This document shows, one piece after another, positions 7,904 to 17,024 of a stretch of 38,588 nucleotides of DNA. Both the position numbers and the translations under genes were made by a program. Location: positions 1 to 38,588 of the forward strand of contig NYVR01000059.1 in assembly GCA_002684655.1 (NCBI GenBank). Reading direction: 5' to 3'. Position 1 is the stretch's first letter. The number at the start of each line of letters is the position of its first letter. The notes beneath the pieces were generated by a model. The model saw only the letters and a program-made list of their open reading frames with translations, searched no databases and was not told the origin of the DNA. The DNA comes from Planctomycetota bacterium. GTDB lineage: Bacteria; Planctomycetota; UBA1135; UBA2386.

Positions 7904-8863
7904 ATGAACCAAGCACCTGCGATCGAACTGCGCGCGCTGCGTAAGACCTATAAAAAGGGGCGGGAGCTCGTCCATGCCGTCAACGGCCTCGACCTCGTCG
8001 TCGGCCGCGGCGAGGTCTTCGGTCTGCTGGGGCCCAACGGGGCGGGCAAGACGACGACCGTGGAGATCTGCGAGGGCCTGACCGCTCCCGACGCCGGCGA
8101 GGTCCGCATTCTCGGCAAGGAATGGGGCACCGGCGCGGACGACGACATCCGCGCGCGCATCGGCGTCTGCCTGCAAGAGACGAAGTTCCAAGAACACGCG
8201 ACGGTCGAGGAAGTGCTCAAGCTGTTCCGCTCGTGCTTCGACGACGGTCGGACCGTCGACGACGCCTTGGCGCTGGTGTCCTTGCAAGAGAAGCGCTCGG
8301 CGCGGCAGAAGTCGTTAAGTGGCGGCCAACGTCAGCGACTGGCGGTCGCGACCGCGCTGCTCGGTGACCCGAAGCTGTTGTTTTTGGATGAGCCGACGAC
8401 AGGTCTCGATCCGCAGTCCCGCCGCCAGCTCTGGCAGGTTGTGCGGGACTACCAGTCGCAGGGCGGCACGGTCCTGCTGACGACCCACTACATGGACGAG
8501 GCGCATCAACTCTGCGATCGCGTCGCGATCGTCGATCGGGGTGAGGTCATCGCGCTTGGGTCGCCCGCGGAGCTGATCCGCTCCTTGGGGGCCCAACACT
8601 TCGTCGTCGTCGATCTCGTCGACGCCGACGCGGCCCCCGATGACGCCTCGTTCCTGTCGATCTCCGACGTCTCAGCGGTCGAGCGGCGCGACGCACGCGT
8701 CGAGTGCACCGTGGCTTCGGTGCACACCGCGTTGCCGGCGGTGCTAGAGATGCTCGAGCGACGCGGCGTCGAAATCGACGGCTTGTCGACGCGGCATGCG
8801 ACCCTCGAGGACGTCTTCGTGCACCTCACCGGCAGGCACCTCCGAGAAGGTGGTGCGGCATGA
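7904..8863 (+). CDS. ABC exporter ATP-binding protein (DrrA type)
   Basis: A 319-residue cytosolic ATPase. The ATG at 7904 has CGAGGG about ten bases upstream and begins right before the nucleotide-binding domain; the frame is open earlier without matching sequence. Visible motifs: Walker A GPNGAGKTT (43-51), a Q-loop CLQE, signature LSGGQRQR (138-145), Walker B LLFLDEPTTGLDP (158-170) and a switch His in LLTTHYMDEA. The C-terminal hundred residues, ending ATLEDVFVHLTGR, match the extension of DrrA/CcmA-like subunits that pair with ABC-2 permeases. The stop overlaps the permease start (ATGA at 8860-8863), so the two are translationally coupled. The exported substrate is unknown. Upstream, 7626-7903 shows no gene. 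Confidence 0.94.
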   Translation: MNQAPAIELRALRKTYKKGRELVHAVNGLDLVVGRGEVFGLLGPNGAGKTTTVEICEGLTAPDAGEVRILGKEWGTGADDDIRARIGVCLQETKFQEHATVEEVLKLFRSCFDDGRTVDDALALVSLQEKRSARQKSLSGGQRQRLAVATALLGDPKLLFLDEPTTGLDPQSRRQLWQVVRDYQSQGGTVLLTTHYMDEAHQLCDRVAIVDRGEVIALGSPAELIRSLGAQHFVVVDLVDADAAPDDASFLSISDVSAVERRDARVECTVASVHTALPAVLEMLERRGVEIDGLSTRHATLEDVFVHLTGRHLREGGAA

Positions 8864-9903
8864 GGTGGCGAGTCGTCAAGGCGGTGGCGCGACAGTGCTT
8901 CCTGGAGTTCTGGCGGAGCCCGCAGGCGGTGTTCTGGACCTATGGTTTCCCGATCATGATGGCCGTGGTGCTCGGCTTTGCCTTCCAGTCTGGGCAAGCA
9001 GAGCCGGTCACGATCGGCGTCGTCGATAACAAGGTGACGCGCGCCAACCTCGCAAAGCTCGAGGACGAGCCGCTGTTGGTCGTCGACTGGTTGTCCCCGG
9101 CAGACGCCGACCGTGCGTTGGGGCGAGGCCGCGTCGCGTTGACGGTGCGGTGGTCTGCGCGCGACGACCGAGAGGTCCTTCGCAGCGATCCTAGCCGGCC
9201 CGAGGCGATGCTCGCGCGGCTGCTCGTGGAGCGCCGGTTGCGACAGGCTAGCGGTGGAGAGGTCGCGTATGTGCCGCCCGCCCATGAGGTCGAGGACCGC
9301 CCGGGCTCTCGTTATATCGACTTCCTGATCCCAGGGCTCATCGGGCTCAATCTGTTGGGCGCAGGGATGTGGGGTGTGGGCTTCAACCTGGTCCAGATGC
9401 GCGTCGGCAACCTGCTGCGCAGGATCTTCGTGACGCCGATGAAGCGCTCGGAGTTCCTGGCAGGTTACCTGCTGGGTCGTTCGGTCCTGGTGATCCCCGA
9501 GGCCTTTGTGATCATGGCCTTTGGCGTGTTGCTGTGGGGTGTCCCTTTCCGCGGCAGCCTGCTGGCTGCGTTGACCCTGATCGTGGTCGGTGGCTGGGTC
9601 TTCACCGCGATCGGATGTCTGCTGGCGTGCCGCGCACGCACCACCGAGACCATCGGTGGTCTGATGAACGCCGTGCAGCTGCCGATGTGGATCTTGGGGG
9701 GCACGTTCTTCGCGAACGAAGGCCTCGAAGGACCGATGAGGTGGGCTGCAGAGGTGATGCCGTTGACGCACGTCAATCGGGCGCTGCGCGATGTCATGTT
9801 GGAGCCGGGCACGCTGCTCGACGTCTGGGTCCCCGTGGTCGCTCTGGCCGTGACCGGCGTCGCCTGCTTCTCGTTGGCGATGCGGTTGTTCCGCTGGCAG
9901 TAG
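8860..9903 (+). CDS. ABC-2 type transporter permease
   Basis: A 347-residue inner-membrane protein. The start at 8860 overlaps the ATPase stop. Layout: one membrane segment near 24-44, an extracytoplasmic domain of about 100 residues (45-150; TIGVVDNK is typical of its first strand), then five hydrophobic segments at roughly 155-178, 205-227, 233-256, 265-285 and 322-342. The LRRIFVTPMKRSEFL loop between the second and third segments is characteristic of the ABC2_membrane family. With the preceding ATPase it would form a homodimeric exporter for a lipid, polysaccharide or drug-like compound; the sequence does not show which. The next gene, topB, begins ten bases later and may be co-transcribed. 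Confidence 0.92.
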   Translation: MRWRVVKAVARQCFLEFWRSPQAVFWTYGFPIMMAVVLGFAFQSGQAEPVTIGVVDNKVTRANLAKLEDEPLLVVDWLSPADADRALGRGRVALTVRWSARDDREVLRSDPSRPEAMLARLLVERRLRQASGGEVAYVPPAHEVEDRPGSRYIDFLIPGLIGLNLLGAGMWGVGFNLVQMRVGNLLRRIFVTPMKRSEFLAGYLLGRSVLVIPEAFVIMAFGVLLWGVPFRGSLLAALTLIVVGGWVFTAIGCLLACRARTTETIGGLMNAVQLPMWILGGTFFANEGLEGPMRWAAEVMPLTHVNRALRDVMLEPGTLLDVWVPVVALAVTGVACFSLAMRLFRWQ

Positions 9904-9913
9904 GGAGCCTCGC

Positions 9914-12049
9914 GTGGTCCACGTCGTTGTCGCTGAGAAGCCTTCCGTCGCGAGAGACCTCGCGCGCGTGCTCGGCGCCAACCAGCGCCGCGAGGGTTTC
10001 TTGGAGGGGAACGGCTGGAAAATAACCTGGGCGCTGGGGCACCTCGCCACGCTGAAGACGCCAGACGAATATGACCCCGCGTTGAAGCGTTGGTCGCTGG
10101 AGGCGTTGCCGTTCGTGCCGGAGCGCTTTGAGCTGAAGCCGGTCGACGAAGGCGGAGACCGCAAGGCGCAGTTAGATCGCGTCGCCGCGCTGTGTCGTGA
10201 GGCCGACGAGCTGATCTGCGCGACGGACGCAGGGCGCGAAGGTGAGCTGATTTTCCGCTACATCCTCGAGTACGCTGGATGCCCCGAGCGGCCGCACAAG
10301 CGGCTCTGGCTGAGTTCGTTGACTGAGCAGGCCATCGAGCGAGGATTCGAGAAGCTCAAGGCGGGCGCCGATTTCGAGCACCTGCACGACGCCGCGCGCT
10401 CGCGCAGCGAAGCCGACTGGGTCGTCGGCCTGAACGCGACGCGCGCCTACACCGTGCGTTACGGCGGCGGCGGGGTGTTGTGGAGCCTCGGGCGCGTGCA
10501 GACGCCTGTGCTGGCGTTGATCGCAGAGCGTGACGATGAGATCCGCGTGTTTGACTCGCGACCCTTCTGGGAGCTTCGTACGCGGTACCGCGACGCGCTC
10601 TTCAAGCACACGGGCGATCGTTTTCGTGAGGAGGCGCCGGCGCAAGGGCTGCTGGCGAAGGTCACGGGCGAGGACCTCGTCGTCGTCAAGGTAGAGAAGA
10701 AGCGGGAGTCGACGCCGCCTCCGCTGCTCTATGACCTGACCCAGCTGCAGCGGGACATGAACTTGCGTCACGGGATGTCGGCCTCGCGCACGCTCGCGGT
10801 CGCGCAGGAGCTCTACGAGCGGAAGCTCCTCACGTATCCGCGGACGGATAGCCGTCACCTCTCGACCGATATGGTTGATCAGGTGCGCGCCACGCTCGCG
10901 GGGCTCCGCGCTTGGCGTCCAGAGACGCTCGCGCTGCTGGCCTCCTACATCGGCGCAGCAGACGAAGGCGCGCGCGGCCCTCGCGGCATGAGCAAGCGGG
11001 TGTTTGACGACGCCAAGGTGACAGACCACCACGCGATCGTGCCGACGGGCCGCGTGGAGGCGCTGTCCGGCGATCACGGCGCGGTCTTCGACGCGGTCGC
11101 GACGCGACTGGTTCAGGCTTTCCTCGGCCCGCGGCTCCAAGACGTGACAACGGCGCACGCCGAGGTCGCCGAGGTGCCGTTCCGCGCCCGCGGTGTGGTG
11201 GTGACGGACCCTGGCTGGAGCGAGCTCGAGCCCAAACAGACCAAGAAGCCGCAGGCGCGGGGCAAGCAGAGGGCTGCGGACGCTGACGACGACAAGCAGG
11301 TCTTGCCGCCTCTGGAGCGCGGTGAGCGCGGCGCGCACGAGCCGTCGCTGCACGCGGGCAAGACCAAGGCGCCGCGACCTTTCACCGAGAACACGTTGTT
11401 GGCGGCGATGGAGACCTGCGGCAAGCTCGTGGACGACGAGCAGCTCCGCGAGGCGATGAAAGGGCGCGGCATCGGAACACCGGCGACCCGCGCCTCGATC
11501 GTCGAGACGCTGCTGTCGCGCGGCTACATCCGCCGCGAGAAGAAGGCGCTGCGCGTCACCGACCTCGGGCGCTACTTGATCGCGATCATCGCAGACCCGG
11601 TGCTGAAGTCTCCGGAGTTGACGGGGGACTGGGAGCATAGGCTCGGTGAGATCGAGCGCGGCGAGCTCGATCGGGCGGCCTTCATGCGAGACGTTGCCGA
11701 GATGATCCAGTCGCTGATCGATCACGGCTTGTCGCCGCGGATCGAAGGTGACGGGATCGGATCCTGTCCGCTGTGCGGCGCAGAGGTCGTCGAAGGTCGC
11801 GGCGCGTTCGGATGTTCGAAGTGGCGAGACGGCTGCGAATACCGGCTGGCCAAGGAATACCGCGGCGCGACGGTGACGCGAGCGGCTGCGCGTGAGTTGC
11901 TTTCCCGAGGAGTCGTGCTGCGCCCAGTCGAGATCGACGGCGAGCGCAGGGTGCTCTGCTGCACCAAGCGCGGCGCCCCGATCGACGTCGCGCCGCCGAG
12001 CCGCGACGCGCAGCGGCGTCGCGGGGCCCGACCACGTAACAAGCGCTAG
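9914..12049 (+). CDS. topB: DNA topoisomerase III (type IA)
   Basis: A 711-residue protein from GTG 9914, preceded by GGGAG. The Toprim domain opens with VVAEKPSVARDLARVLGA and carries the acidic block DAGREGEL (105-112). The type IA core contains NATRAYT, SLGRVQTPVLALI and the active-site tyrosine Tyr308 in LLTYPRTDSR. Around residues 430-475 is a Lys/Arg/Asp-rich insert in which a GARGxR-like stretch replaces typical core sequence. FTENTLLAAME and RGIGTPATRASIVETL follow. The C-terminus has a zinc-ribbon-like segment with Cys pairs (CPLCG ... FGCS) and a basic tail. It relaxes negative supercoils and resolves catenanes and recombination intermediates by single-strand passage. It converges with the M14 peptidase gene with only ten bases between. 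Confidence 0.95.
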   Translation: MVHVVVAEKPSVARDLARVLGANQRREGFLEGNGWKITWALGHLATLKTPDEYDPALKRWSLEALPFVPERFELKPVDEGGDRKAQLDRVAALCREADELICATDAGREGELIFRYILEYAGCPERPHKRLWLSSLTEQAIERGFEKLKAGADFEHLHDAARSRSEADWVVGLNATRAYTVRYGGGGVLWSLGRVQTPVLALIAERDDEIRVFDSRPFWELRTRYRDALFKHTGDRFREEAPAQGLLAKVTGEDLVVVKVEKKRESTPPPLLYDLTQLQRDMNLRHGMSASRTLAVAQELYERKLLTYPRTDSRHLSTDMVDQVRATLAGLRAWRPETLALLASYIGAADEGARGPRGMSKRVFDDAKVTDHHAIVPTGRVEALSGDHGAVFDAVATRLVQAFLGPRLQDVTTAHAEVAEVPFRARGVVVTDPGWSELEPKQTKKPQARGKQRAADADDDKQVLPPLERGERGAHEPSLHAGKTKAPRPFTENTLLAAMETCGKLVDDEQLREAMKGRGIGTPATRASIVETLLSRGYIRREKKALRVTDLGRYLIAIIADPVLKSPELTGDWEHRLGEIERGELDRAAFMRDVAEMIQSLIDHGLSPRIEGDGIGSCPLCGAEVVEGRGAFGCSKWRDGCEYRLAKEYRGATVTRAAARELLSRGVVLRPVEIDGERRVLCCTKRGAPIDVAPPSRDAQRRRGARPRNKR

Positions 12050-12059
12050 CCTCGCGTCG

Positions 12060-13643
12060 TCAATGGACGAGGCGCAGCACGGGGAATACCTCGTCTGTCT
12101 GGCTCTCGAAGAAGTTCCAGGTCGACAGGCCGTCTTCGCTGAGCGGCTCAAGCAGGGTTGCGGCGACTCGCGCGAGTCGCTGATTCGCAGATACGACGAG
12201 CGCGCCCGCGGGCACCGTGTGCTGCGTTGCCTCGCGCCAAGCGCCCTCAAGAACAAGCGCTTGGTGTCCCTGGTAGGGGCGTTTGGGTTTGCGCTTCTTG
12301 TCGACGCGGAACTGACGCGCGCGCGCCGTGGTCTCTTCTTGCAGCAAGCGGAATTCGATCCCGTGTAGCCGCAGGCGGTCGATGACGGCTTCGCTCGGAT
12401 TCAGCACGGCCCACGCCGCGGGAAGCCGTCGGAGTGAGCTTGCGCGGAAGCGTCGGACCACCGCCATCGTCTCGGGCGAGCTCGCGTCGACGCGCGCATA
12501 CCGGGTAGGGAGGTCGCCGTCGCGGTCGATCCGCTGGACCTCGCCGACCAGCACCGGCAGCTGCTCGGGCGGGGCGAACGCGGTCGCGGTGCCGAACCAG
12601 ACCGGCTCGTTCGGCGCGGTGACGGCTCGGTCCGCGGCGCGTATCGCAGCGCGCGCCGCGGCTTCGTTTGCCGCCAGGTCACGCACGACGCCGAGGACGA
12701 AGGCCTTGGTCGCCCGGATCCGAGTCTCGAAGTCCGCGTAGCTGTAAGCCTCGCTGAGCACGCTGAAGCGGTTGCGCAGCCCGAAGTAGTTGATGCCGTA
12801 GCGCGCGCGGCTGTCGTAGGTGAACCAACCTCGCTCGCCCGACGCGGAAGCGGGGGCGCCGCCGCCGTCCCAGTCTCGCGTCGTGAAGTTGCCGTAGTCG
12901 AACGTCTCGATCGCGCGCTGCTGCAGCGCGGCGCGGGTGCGCGCCAACATGCTGCGGGTGAATCGGTCGACGGCCGGGTCGACGTTCGGGTTGAGGCTCG
13001 GTGCATACGTCAGGTGGTAGCCGTGGTGCGAGCCGTTGGTCGTGTGCAGATCCATGAACAGGTGTGGGTCGACCTGTTCGAAGAGCTCAAGCAGCGCGCG
13101 GGTCTCGGGGGCGTCGGCCTTCACGAAGTCGCGGTTGAGGTCGAGGCCCCGGCCGTTGGCGCGTTCGCCGACGATGTCTGGTCCGTTTTGTCCGCGGCGG
13201 TTACCGAGCTTCGCAGCCTCGTTGCCGTCGACGTTGTAAACGGGGACGAACCACAGGCTGCAACGCTGCAGCAGGGCGGCGTGATCGCCGAGCGCGATCT
13301 CGCGAAGTAACTCCTGACACGCCTCCTTACCCTCGACCTCGCCGGCGTGGATGTTGGCGATGATGACCACGCGCAGCTGGTTCGCGTCGTCGGAGTCAGG
13401 TAGCGCTGCGCGGACAAGCTGAATGTCTCGGCCGCGCGTTGTCTGGCCCATAACGGTGACGCTGAGCCGGCGCCCGTGGGGCAAGCGCGTGCACGCGGTG
13501 ACGAAGTCGGCGACGTCTTCAGCGCGAGAGGTAGCCTTATAGCTGCTCGACTCGGCGACCGTGCGAGGGGGCGTGGGAGCCTGCGCTTGGGTCACGACGG
13601 TGAAGAGCGCAGCGACCACGGACGTCGAGGCGGAGCGAATCAT
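12060..13643 (-). CDS. Secreted M14-family zinc carboxypeptidase-like protein
   Basis: A 527-residue protein. The ATG at 13643 gives a good signal peptide (MIRSASTSVVAALFTVV, cut near AQA); the frame's earlier start at 13679 would bury it. Metal ligands of the M14 fold are visible: His99 and Glu102 in NIHAGEVEGKE and His200 in MDLHTTNGSHHG. DLNRDF (168-173) supplies the substrate-carboxylate Arg, and Glu298 in VLSEAYSY sits where the catalytic Glu does. The C-terminal 200 residues form a separate domain also seen in large M14-like proteins of this type. It would cleave C-terminal residues from peptides in the periplasm or outside; specificity is unknown. It lies 49 bases downstream of the EF-hand gene and could share its transcript. 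Confidence 0.88.
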   Translation of the reverse strand: MIRSASTSVVAALFTVVTQAQAPTPPRTVAESSSYKATSRAEDVADFVTACTRLPHGRRLSVTVMGQTTRGRDIQLVRAALPDSDDANQLRVVIIANIHAGEVEGKEACQELLREIALGDHAALLQRCSLWFVPVYNVDGNEAAKLGNRRGQNGPDIVGERANGRGLDLNRDFVKADAPETRALLELFEQVDPHLFMDLHTTNGSHHGYHLTYAPSLNPNVDPAVDRFTRSMLARTRAALQQRAIETFDYGNFTTRDWDGGGAPASASGERGWFTYDSRARYGINYFGLRNRFSVLSEAYSYADFETRIRATKAFVLGVVRDLAANEAAARAAIRAADRAVTAPNEPVWFGTATAFAPPEQLPVLVGEVQRIDRDGDLPTRYARVDASSPETMAVVRRFRASSLRRLPAAWAVLNPSEAVIDRLRLHGIEFRLLQEETTARARQFRVDKKRKPKRPYQGHQALVLEGAWREATQHTVPAGALVVSANQRLARVAATLLEPLSEDGLSTWNFFESQTDEVFPVLRLVH

Positions 13644-13692
13644 CACAGCGTCGTAATCGGACGAGCAGCGACGGGCCACCTCTGGGTTGCAA

Positions 13693-14610
13693 TCAGCGTG
13701 TCGGCGCCTGCTGGGGCGCGCTGGCCGGCGAGGCTTCCGTCGACGGCCGTCGCTGCGGTTGCAGCTCTGCGGCGCTGAGCTTGCCGTCCTGATCGGCGTC
13801 GAGCTTGGCTAGCAGTTGGCTGGCCCAACGCAGCAGGTCCGGGTCCAGCGAGCGCAGGACGGAGCGGAGCTCGTCAACGTCGATGACGCCGTCCTTGTTC
13901 GCGTCGCCGCTGAACCACGGCTGCGGCAGAGGACTTATGCCGACCGAGCCTGTAAGAGACGCGATGGGCAGCGACTGGAACCATGGCGCCAGCTCGACTT
14001 CGCTGACCGTGCCCGAGGCGTCCATGTCGAGCGCCACGAGCGGGCCATGCAGGGTGGGGGGCATGCCCGACATCTCCAGCAGCTTGCGGAGTTCGTCGGG
14101 TGAGAGCGCGCCGTCGCCGTCGGTGTCGAAGGTCCGCAAGAACTGCTTCAGCGGCGTCGCCTTTTCCGGCGAGGCTTCTGGCATGGAGAACGAGCGCGCC
14201 GTTCGCACGCGGAAGCTGCCGCCGTCCTCCAGTCCTTTGCGGAACCGCTGGTCAAACTCTGGCCACGTCACGAAGCCGTCGCGATCGCCGTCGAATCGCG
14301 CATAGCCTTCGTGGTCTCGGGGCGAGGGCAACAGGTCAAAGGCGTCGACGGTCTCGAGCACGTCTAGCTGATCGTCGCCGTTGCCGTCACAGGCCCGGAA
14401 GAGCTCCCGCGACACCGATTCGCTGTAGGCCCCGCGGTAGCTCTGCTCCGGGTTTGGCGCCTTGCGCGGCGCGGCGGGGCTGTCGCTCTGCTGCGAGCCT
14501 GCCCCCGGCGCGTCCGCACCAGGGAGCGTTCGGGCAGGCGCCTGCCCGGACGCCGCGGTCAGCAGCAGCGGCAAAACGGTCAGGCAGAAGATAGGAGAGC
14601 GCGCGGGCAT
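13693..14610 (-). CDS. Secreted protein with six EF-hand calcium-binding loops
   Basis: A 305-residue protein. The ATG at 14610 starts a signal peptide (IFCLTVLPLLLTAASGQA); the frame is open further upstream but without signal-like sequence. Six canonical 12-residue EF loops are seen: 75-86 (DGNGDDQLDVLE), 107-118 (DGDRDGFVTWPE), 162-173 (DTDGDGALSPDE), 195-206 (DMDASGTVSEVE), 236-247 (DANKDGVIDVDE) and 271-282 (DADQDGKLSAAE). All have Asp at position 1 and Glu at position 12. They fall into three pairs, as in calmodulin-like domains. The linker between signal peptide and repeats is Pro/Ala/Ser-rich. Calcium binding outside the cytoplasm is well supported; the partner is unknown. Secreted EF-hand proteins are common in planctomycetes. 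Confidence 0.9.
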   Translation of the reverse strand: MPARSPIFCLTVLPLLLTAASGQAPARTLPGADAPGAGSQQSDSPAAPRKAPNPEQSYRGAYSESVSRELFRACDGNGDDQLDVLETVDAFDLLPSPRDHEGYARFDGDRDGFVTWPEFDQRFRKGLEDGGSFRVRTARSFSMPEASPEKATPLKQFLRTFDTDGDGALSPDELRKLLEMSGMPPTLHGPLVALDMDASGTVSEVELAPWFQSLPIASLTGSVGISPLPQPWFSGDANKDGVIDVDELRSVLRSLDPDLLRWASQLLAKLDADQDGKLSAAELQPQRRPSTEASPASAPQQAPTR

Positions 14611-14668
14611 TCGGTGGGCTGGATACGGCGAGGCCGTCCTTAGGTTCCTCGACAGATCGGGCCTTAGG

Positions 14669-14674
14669 ACTATA
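14669..14674 (-). promoter_or_regulatory. Possible -10 box for EF-hand gene
   Basis: On the minus strand this reads TATAGT, close to TATAAT, and stands out in GC-rich DNA 59 bases before the EF-hand start. No good -35 box lies 17 bases upstream, so the call is weak. Confidence 0.25.
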
Positions 14675-14878
14675 GCGCGCCCGCGCGTTGGGTGCCCGAT
14701 CAGCCTGCCGGGCGTGTTGGCGCGCCCGGCCTGGGGGTGGGGATTTTGCGTATCGGGCTTGTCCGCGAGGTAGAGACCCGCTTGCATCTCTAGTCTCTAC
14801 AGACCCTTCGAATCCATTCGCGATGATCTGCGGCGCTCTCCCCGCCGCCCTCGTCGCTCGTTTCTCCGAGGTATCCGC

Positions 14879-15316
14879 GTGCACGTTCGCAAAGCCCTGC
14901 TCTCCGTCTTCGCCCTCTTGGCCCTGACCTTCACGTCGTGCGGCACCTTCAAGCGCGCCGGCAAGGACATCTTCCTCGGCGCCAGCACACCGGTGCTGAT
15001 GCTCTACGGCGGCGCCACCGACGGCCTGACGACAGCTCAGAGCATCCGCGAAGGCATGGGCAGCGGCGGGGCGGTGCAGGTCATCGCGCTCCCGTTCACG
15101 TTCTTCTACCACGCCCTCGAGCACGGCATCTACGGCCTCGTTCACGTCGCGGATTTGCCGATGTGCGTGCTCTACGGTGCTGCTGAGCTACACCCCTACG
15201 GCCCTGAGGTCATGCCGCTCGACATCTACCAGGGCACCTGGTTCGACGGCGCGGCAGACAGCGCCGCTGCTGGCACCGACGCCGAGTCGGGCGAGATGGT
15301 CCCTGCGGGCCGCTAG
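14879..15316 (+). CDS. Small lipoprotein with hydrophobic patches, unknown function
   Basis: A 145-residue protein from GTG 14879, with GAGGT about six bases upstream supporting this start; no in-frame ATG is better. The signal peptide ends LALTFTSC, making Cys21 the likely lipidated residue. The mature part begins GTFKRAGKDIFLGASTP and holds two moderately hydrophobic stretches (VIALPFTFFYHALEHGIYGLVHV and its neighbourhood, and LPMCVLYGAAEL) and a conserved-looking YQGTWFDG near the end. I do not recognise the family. The gene is divergent from the EF-hand gene (268 bases between) and ends 83 bases before the converging coupled secreted protein. Confidence 0.75.
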   Translation: MHVRKALLSVFALLALTFTSCGTFKRAGKDIFLGASTPVLMLYGGATDGLTTAQSIREGMGSGGAVQVIALPFTFFYHALEHGIYGLVHVADLPMCVLYGAAELHPYGPEVMPLDIYQGTWFDGAADSAAAGTDAESGEMVPAGR

Positions 15317-15399
15317 CCGCGACGAGGACCGCGCTCCGCCAGCGCGCGCGAGCTGCCGCGCCTGCGCGCTGGCTGTCGATCTCCGCGCGCGTCGACCAG

Positions 15400-16290
15400 C
15401 TACCGCTTCCCGCCTTTCTCGCCTGGCGCCGCGTCGGCGGGCGCGTCAGCAGGCGGCGCCAGGAGCAATTCTTCCGCGAGGAATGGCAGGCGCATGACCA
15501 GCTCTAAGGCTGCGTTCTCATCGGTAGCCGCGAGCTTGGTGAAGCGCTCTTGCAGGGCCTCAAGGCGCGTCTTGTAACGGTTCGACCGCTCAGACTCGAT
15601 CATCTCGCCCAGGCGTCCACGCGCGCGCGCGACGGCCTGTTCCCGGTTGACGTCGAGCTCTGGCGGTCTCCAACCAGCGAAGAGCAGCCGTCGCAGCGAC
15701 TCGGCGCGCTCGCTGGTGCCCTCGAGTTCTACATCTAGCAGCGTGAACGCGGCGTTCCGGTTGCGCCAGCGGTTGTCCCCGGACTCAGACTTCTCGCGAG
15801 TCCGCATCTGCATCAGCCAGCGTTGGTCGACCGTCGGCCCCACTTGGTCGCGGCCCCAGCGCATGATCCGCTCGGTAGCCGGGCGCAGCGGCGGCAGCTC
15901 GACCGCGGCGACGGGGTCGGCTAGCACGTTCTGCCATGGCACGGTCTGCCCCAGGGTCTCGAGGGCGGCTTGCACCTCAAGCGGCGCCTGCATGGGGCGC
16001 GTTCCGGGCTCGGGGTGGATCGCGCCGAGACGTCCGAGCTCGGCGAGCCGCGCGATCGCGATCCATCGCTCAGGCCTCGCCTTCGGGGCGCTGCTCCTCA
16101 GCTGCTCGTACTGGGCGATCGCTCCTCGCGTGTCGAGATCGAGGTTCTCCTTGAGCCACGCGCGGTGGAGGCGGGTGGCGTCGCGATGACGCTGACGTGC
16201 GGTATCGGCGCGGCCGCCTTGCGCGGCGAGCGTCGTCGTCAGCAGGGTGCAGGCCGCGAGCGGCAGCAGCGACCACCTTTCGCGGCTCAT
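15400..16290 (-). CDS. Secreted protein coupled to the two-component system, unknown function
   Basis: A 296-residue protein from ATG 16290, overlapping the response regulator stop by ATGA. A signal peptide is clear (LLPLAACTLLTTTLAAQ, likely cut after LAA or AQG). The mature part is mainly helical, Arg/Glu/Leu-rich, with no recognised catalytic motif; stretches such as GAIAQYEQLRSSAPKARPERWIAIARLAELGRLG have a TPR-like look. The C-terminus is Pro/Ala/Lys-rich. Its place, third in a kinase-regulator operon, suggests an accessory or sensor partner in the periplasm, perhaps contacting the TPR-like sensor of the kinase. This is inference from position only. Confidence 0.75.
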   Translation of the reverse strand: MSRERWSLLPLAACTLLTTTLAAQGGRADTARQRHRDATRLHRAWLKENLDLDTRGAIAQYEQLRSSAPKARPERWIAIARLAELGRLGAIHPEPGTRPMQAPLEVQAALETLGQTVPWQNVLADPVAAVELPPLRPATERIMRWGRDQVGPTVDQRWLMQMRTREKSESGDNRWRNRNAAFTLLDVELEGTSERAESLRRLLFAGWRPPELDVNREQAVARARGRLGEMIESERSNRYKTRLEALQERFTKLAATDENAALELVMRLPFLAEELLLAPPADAPADAAPGEKGGKR

Positions 16291-17024
16291 TGGTCCTCCA
16301 GCAGCTCGGACTCAAACCGGTAACCGAGCCCGTGGACCGTGACTACGTGGATCGGGTTCTCGACGTCCGACTCCAGCTTCTTGCGCAGCCGCGCGATGTG
16401 GTTGTCGACGGTCCGCGTCGTCGGCAGATGTACGTATCCCCATACCTTGCGCAGCAGGTCTTGGCGGCTGACGACCTCGCCGCGATGTTCGATCAACATG
16501 CGCAGGATTTCGGCCTCGTAGCGAGACAACTGCAGCTCGGTGTCGTCGCGTGTCACCGTGAAGCGGCGCCAGTCCACCGTGAGTCCGGGGAACTTCATCA
16601 CGCCGCTCACGGACGCCTGCTTCCGCGCGCTAGCCTTGGCGCCGCTCTTCGTGCGCCGCAAGACCGCGCGGATACGCGCTAGCAGCTCGCTGAGGCCAAA
16701 AGGTTTGGTCAGGTAGTCGTCGGCTCCCAGCTCTAGGCCCTGCACCTTGTCGCGGTCTTGGCCCTTTGCAGAGATGATGATGATCGGCGTTTCGTGGCCC
16801 GCCTCGCGAAGATGTTCGAGCACCTCAAGCCCCGGCATCTCTGGCAGCATCAGGTCCAGCAACACGAGGCTGGACTCGCCTTCACGCGCTTTGCGGAGCC
16901 CCTCTCGGCCATCGGCGGCCGTCTTGACTGTGTAGCCCTCGAGCTCAAGGTTGTGTTGCAGTCCTGCCCGGAGGTCGGGCTCGTCCTCGATCACGAGGAT
17001 CTCGATGTCGGTCAACGTGCTCAA
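16287..17024 (-). CDS. OmpR/PhoB-family response regulator
   Basis: A 245-residue protein. The start is a TTG at 17024 that overlaps the kinase stop (TTGA), with AGGAAA nine bases upstream; no ATG or GTG fits, as the receiver begins at residue 8. Receiver domain 8-122: acidic pair in VIEDEP, phosphoacceptor Asp57 (LVLLDLMLP), Ser85 in IIISAKG, Lys107 in YLTKPF. After a Lys/Ala-rich linker, residues about 140-240 are a winged-helix DNA-binding domain with LSRYEAEILRMLIEHRGEVVSR, the recognition-helix segment TRTVDNHIARLRKKLE and the wing HGLGYRFE. It is expected to dimerise on phosphorylation by the upstream kinase and control transcription. No target site was identified. Confidence 0.95.
   Translation of the reverse strand: MSTLTDIEILVIEDEPDLRAGLQHNLELEGYTVKTAADGREGLRKAREGESSLVLLDLMLPEMPGLEVLEHLREAGHETPIIIISAKGQDRDKVQGLELGADDYLTKPFGLSELLARIRAVLRRTKSGAKASARKQASVSGVMKFPGLTVDWRRFTVTRDDTELQLSRYEAEILRMLIEHRGEVVSRQDLLRKVWGYVHLPTTRTVDNHIARLRKKLESDVENPIHVVTVHGLGYRFESELLEDQ

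Noticed and set aside
8506-10164. 552-codon minus-strand frame opposite the ABC genes and topB start
   Set aside because: The product is His/Gln/Arg-rich low-complexity sequence without a domain, and it is antisense to genes with intact catalytic motifs.
10172-12256. 694-codon minus-strand frame opposite topB
   Set aside because: Antisense to the topoisomerase III core; Arg/Leu-rich translation with no recognisable fold.
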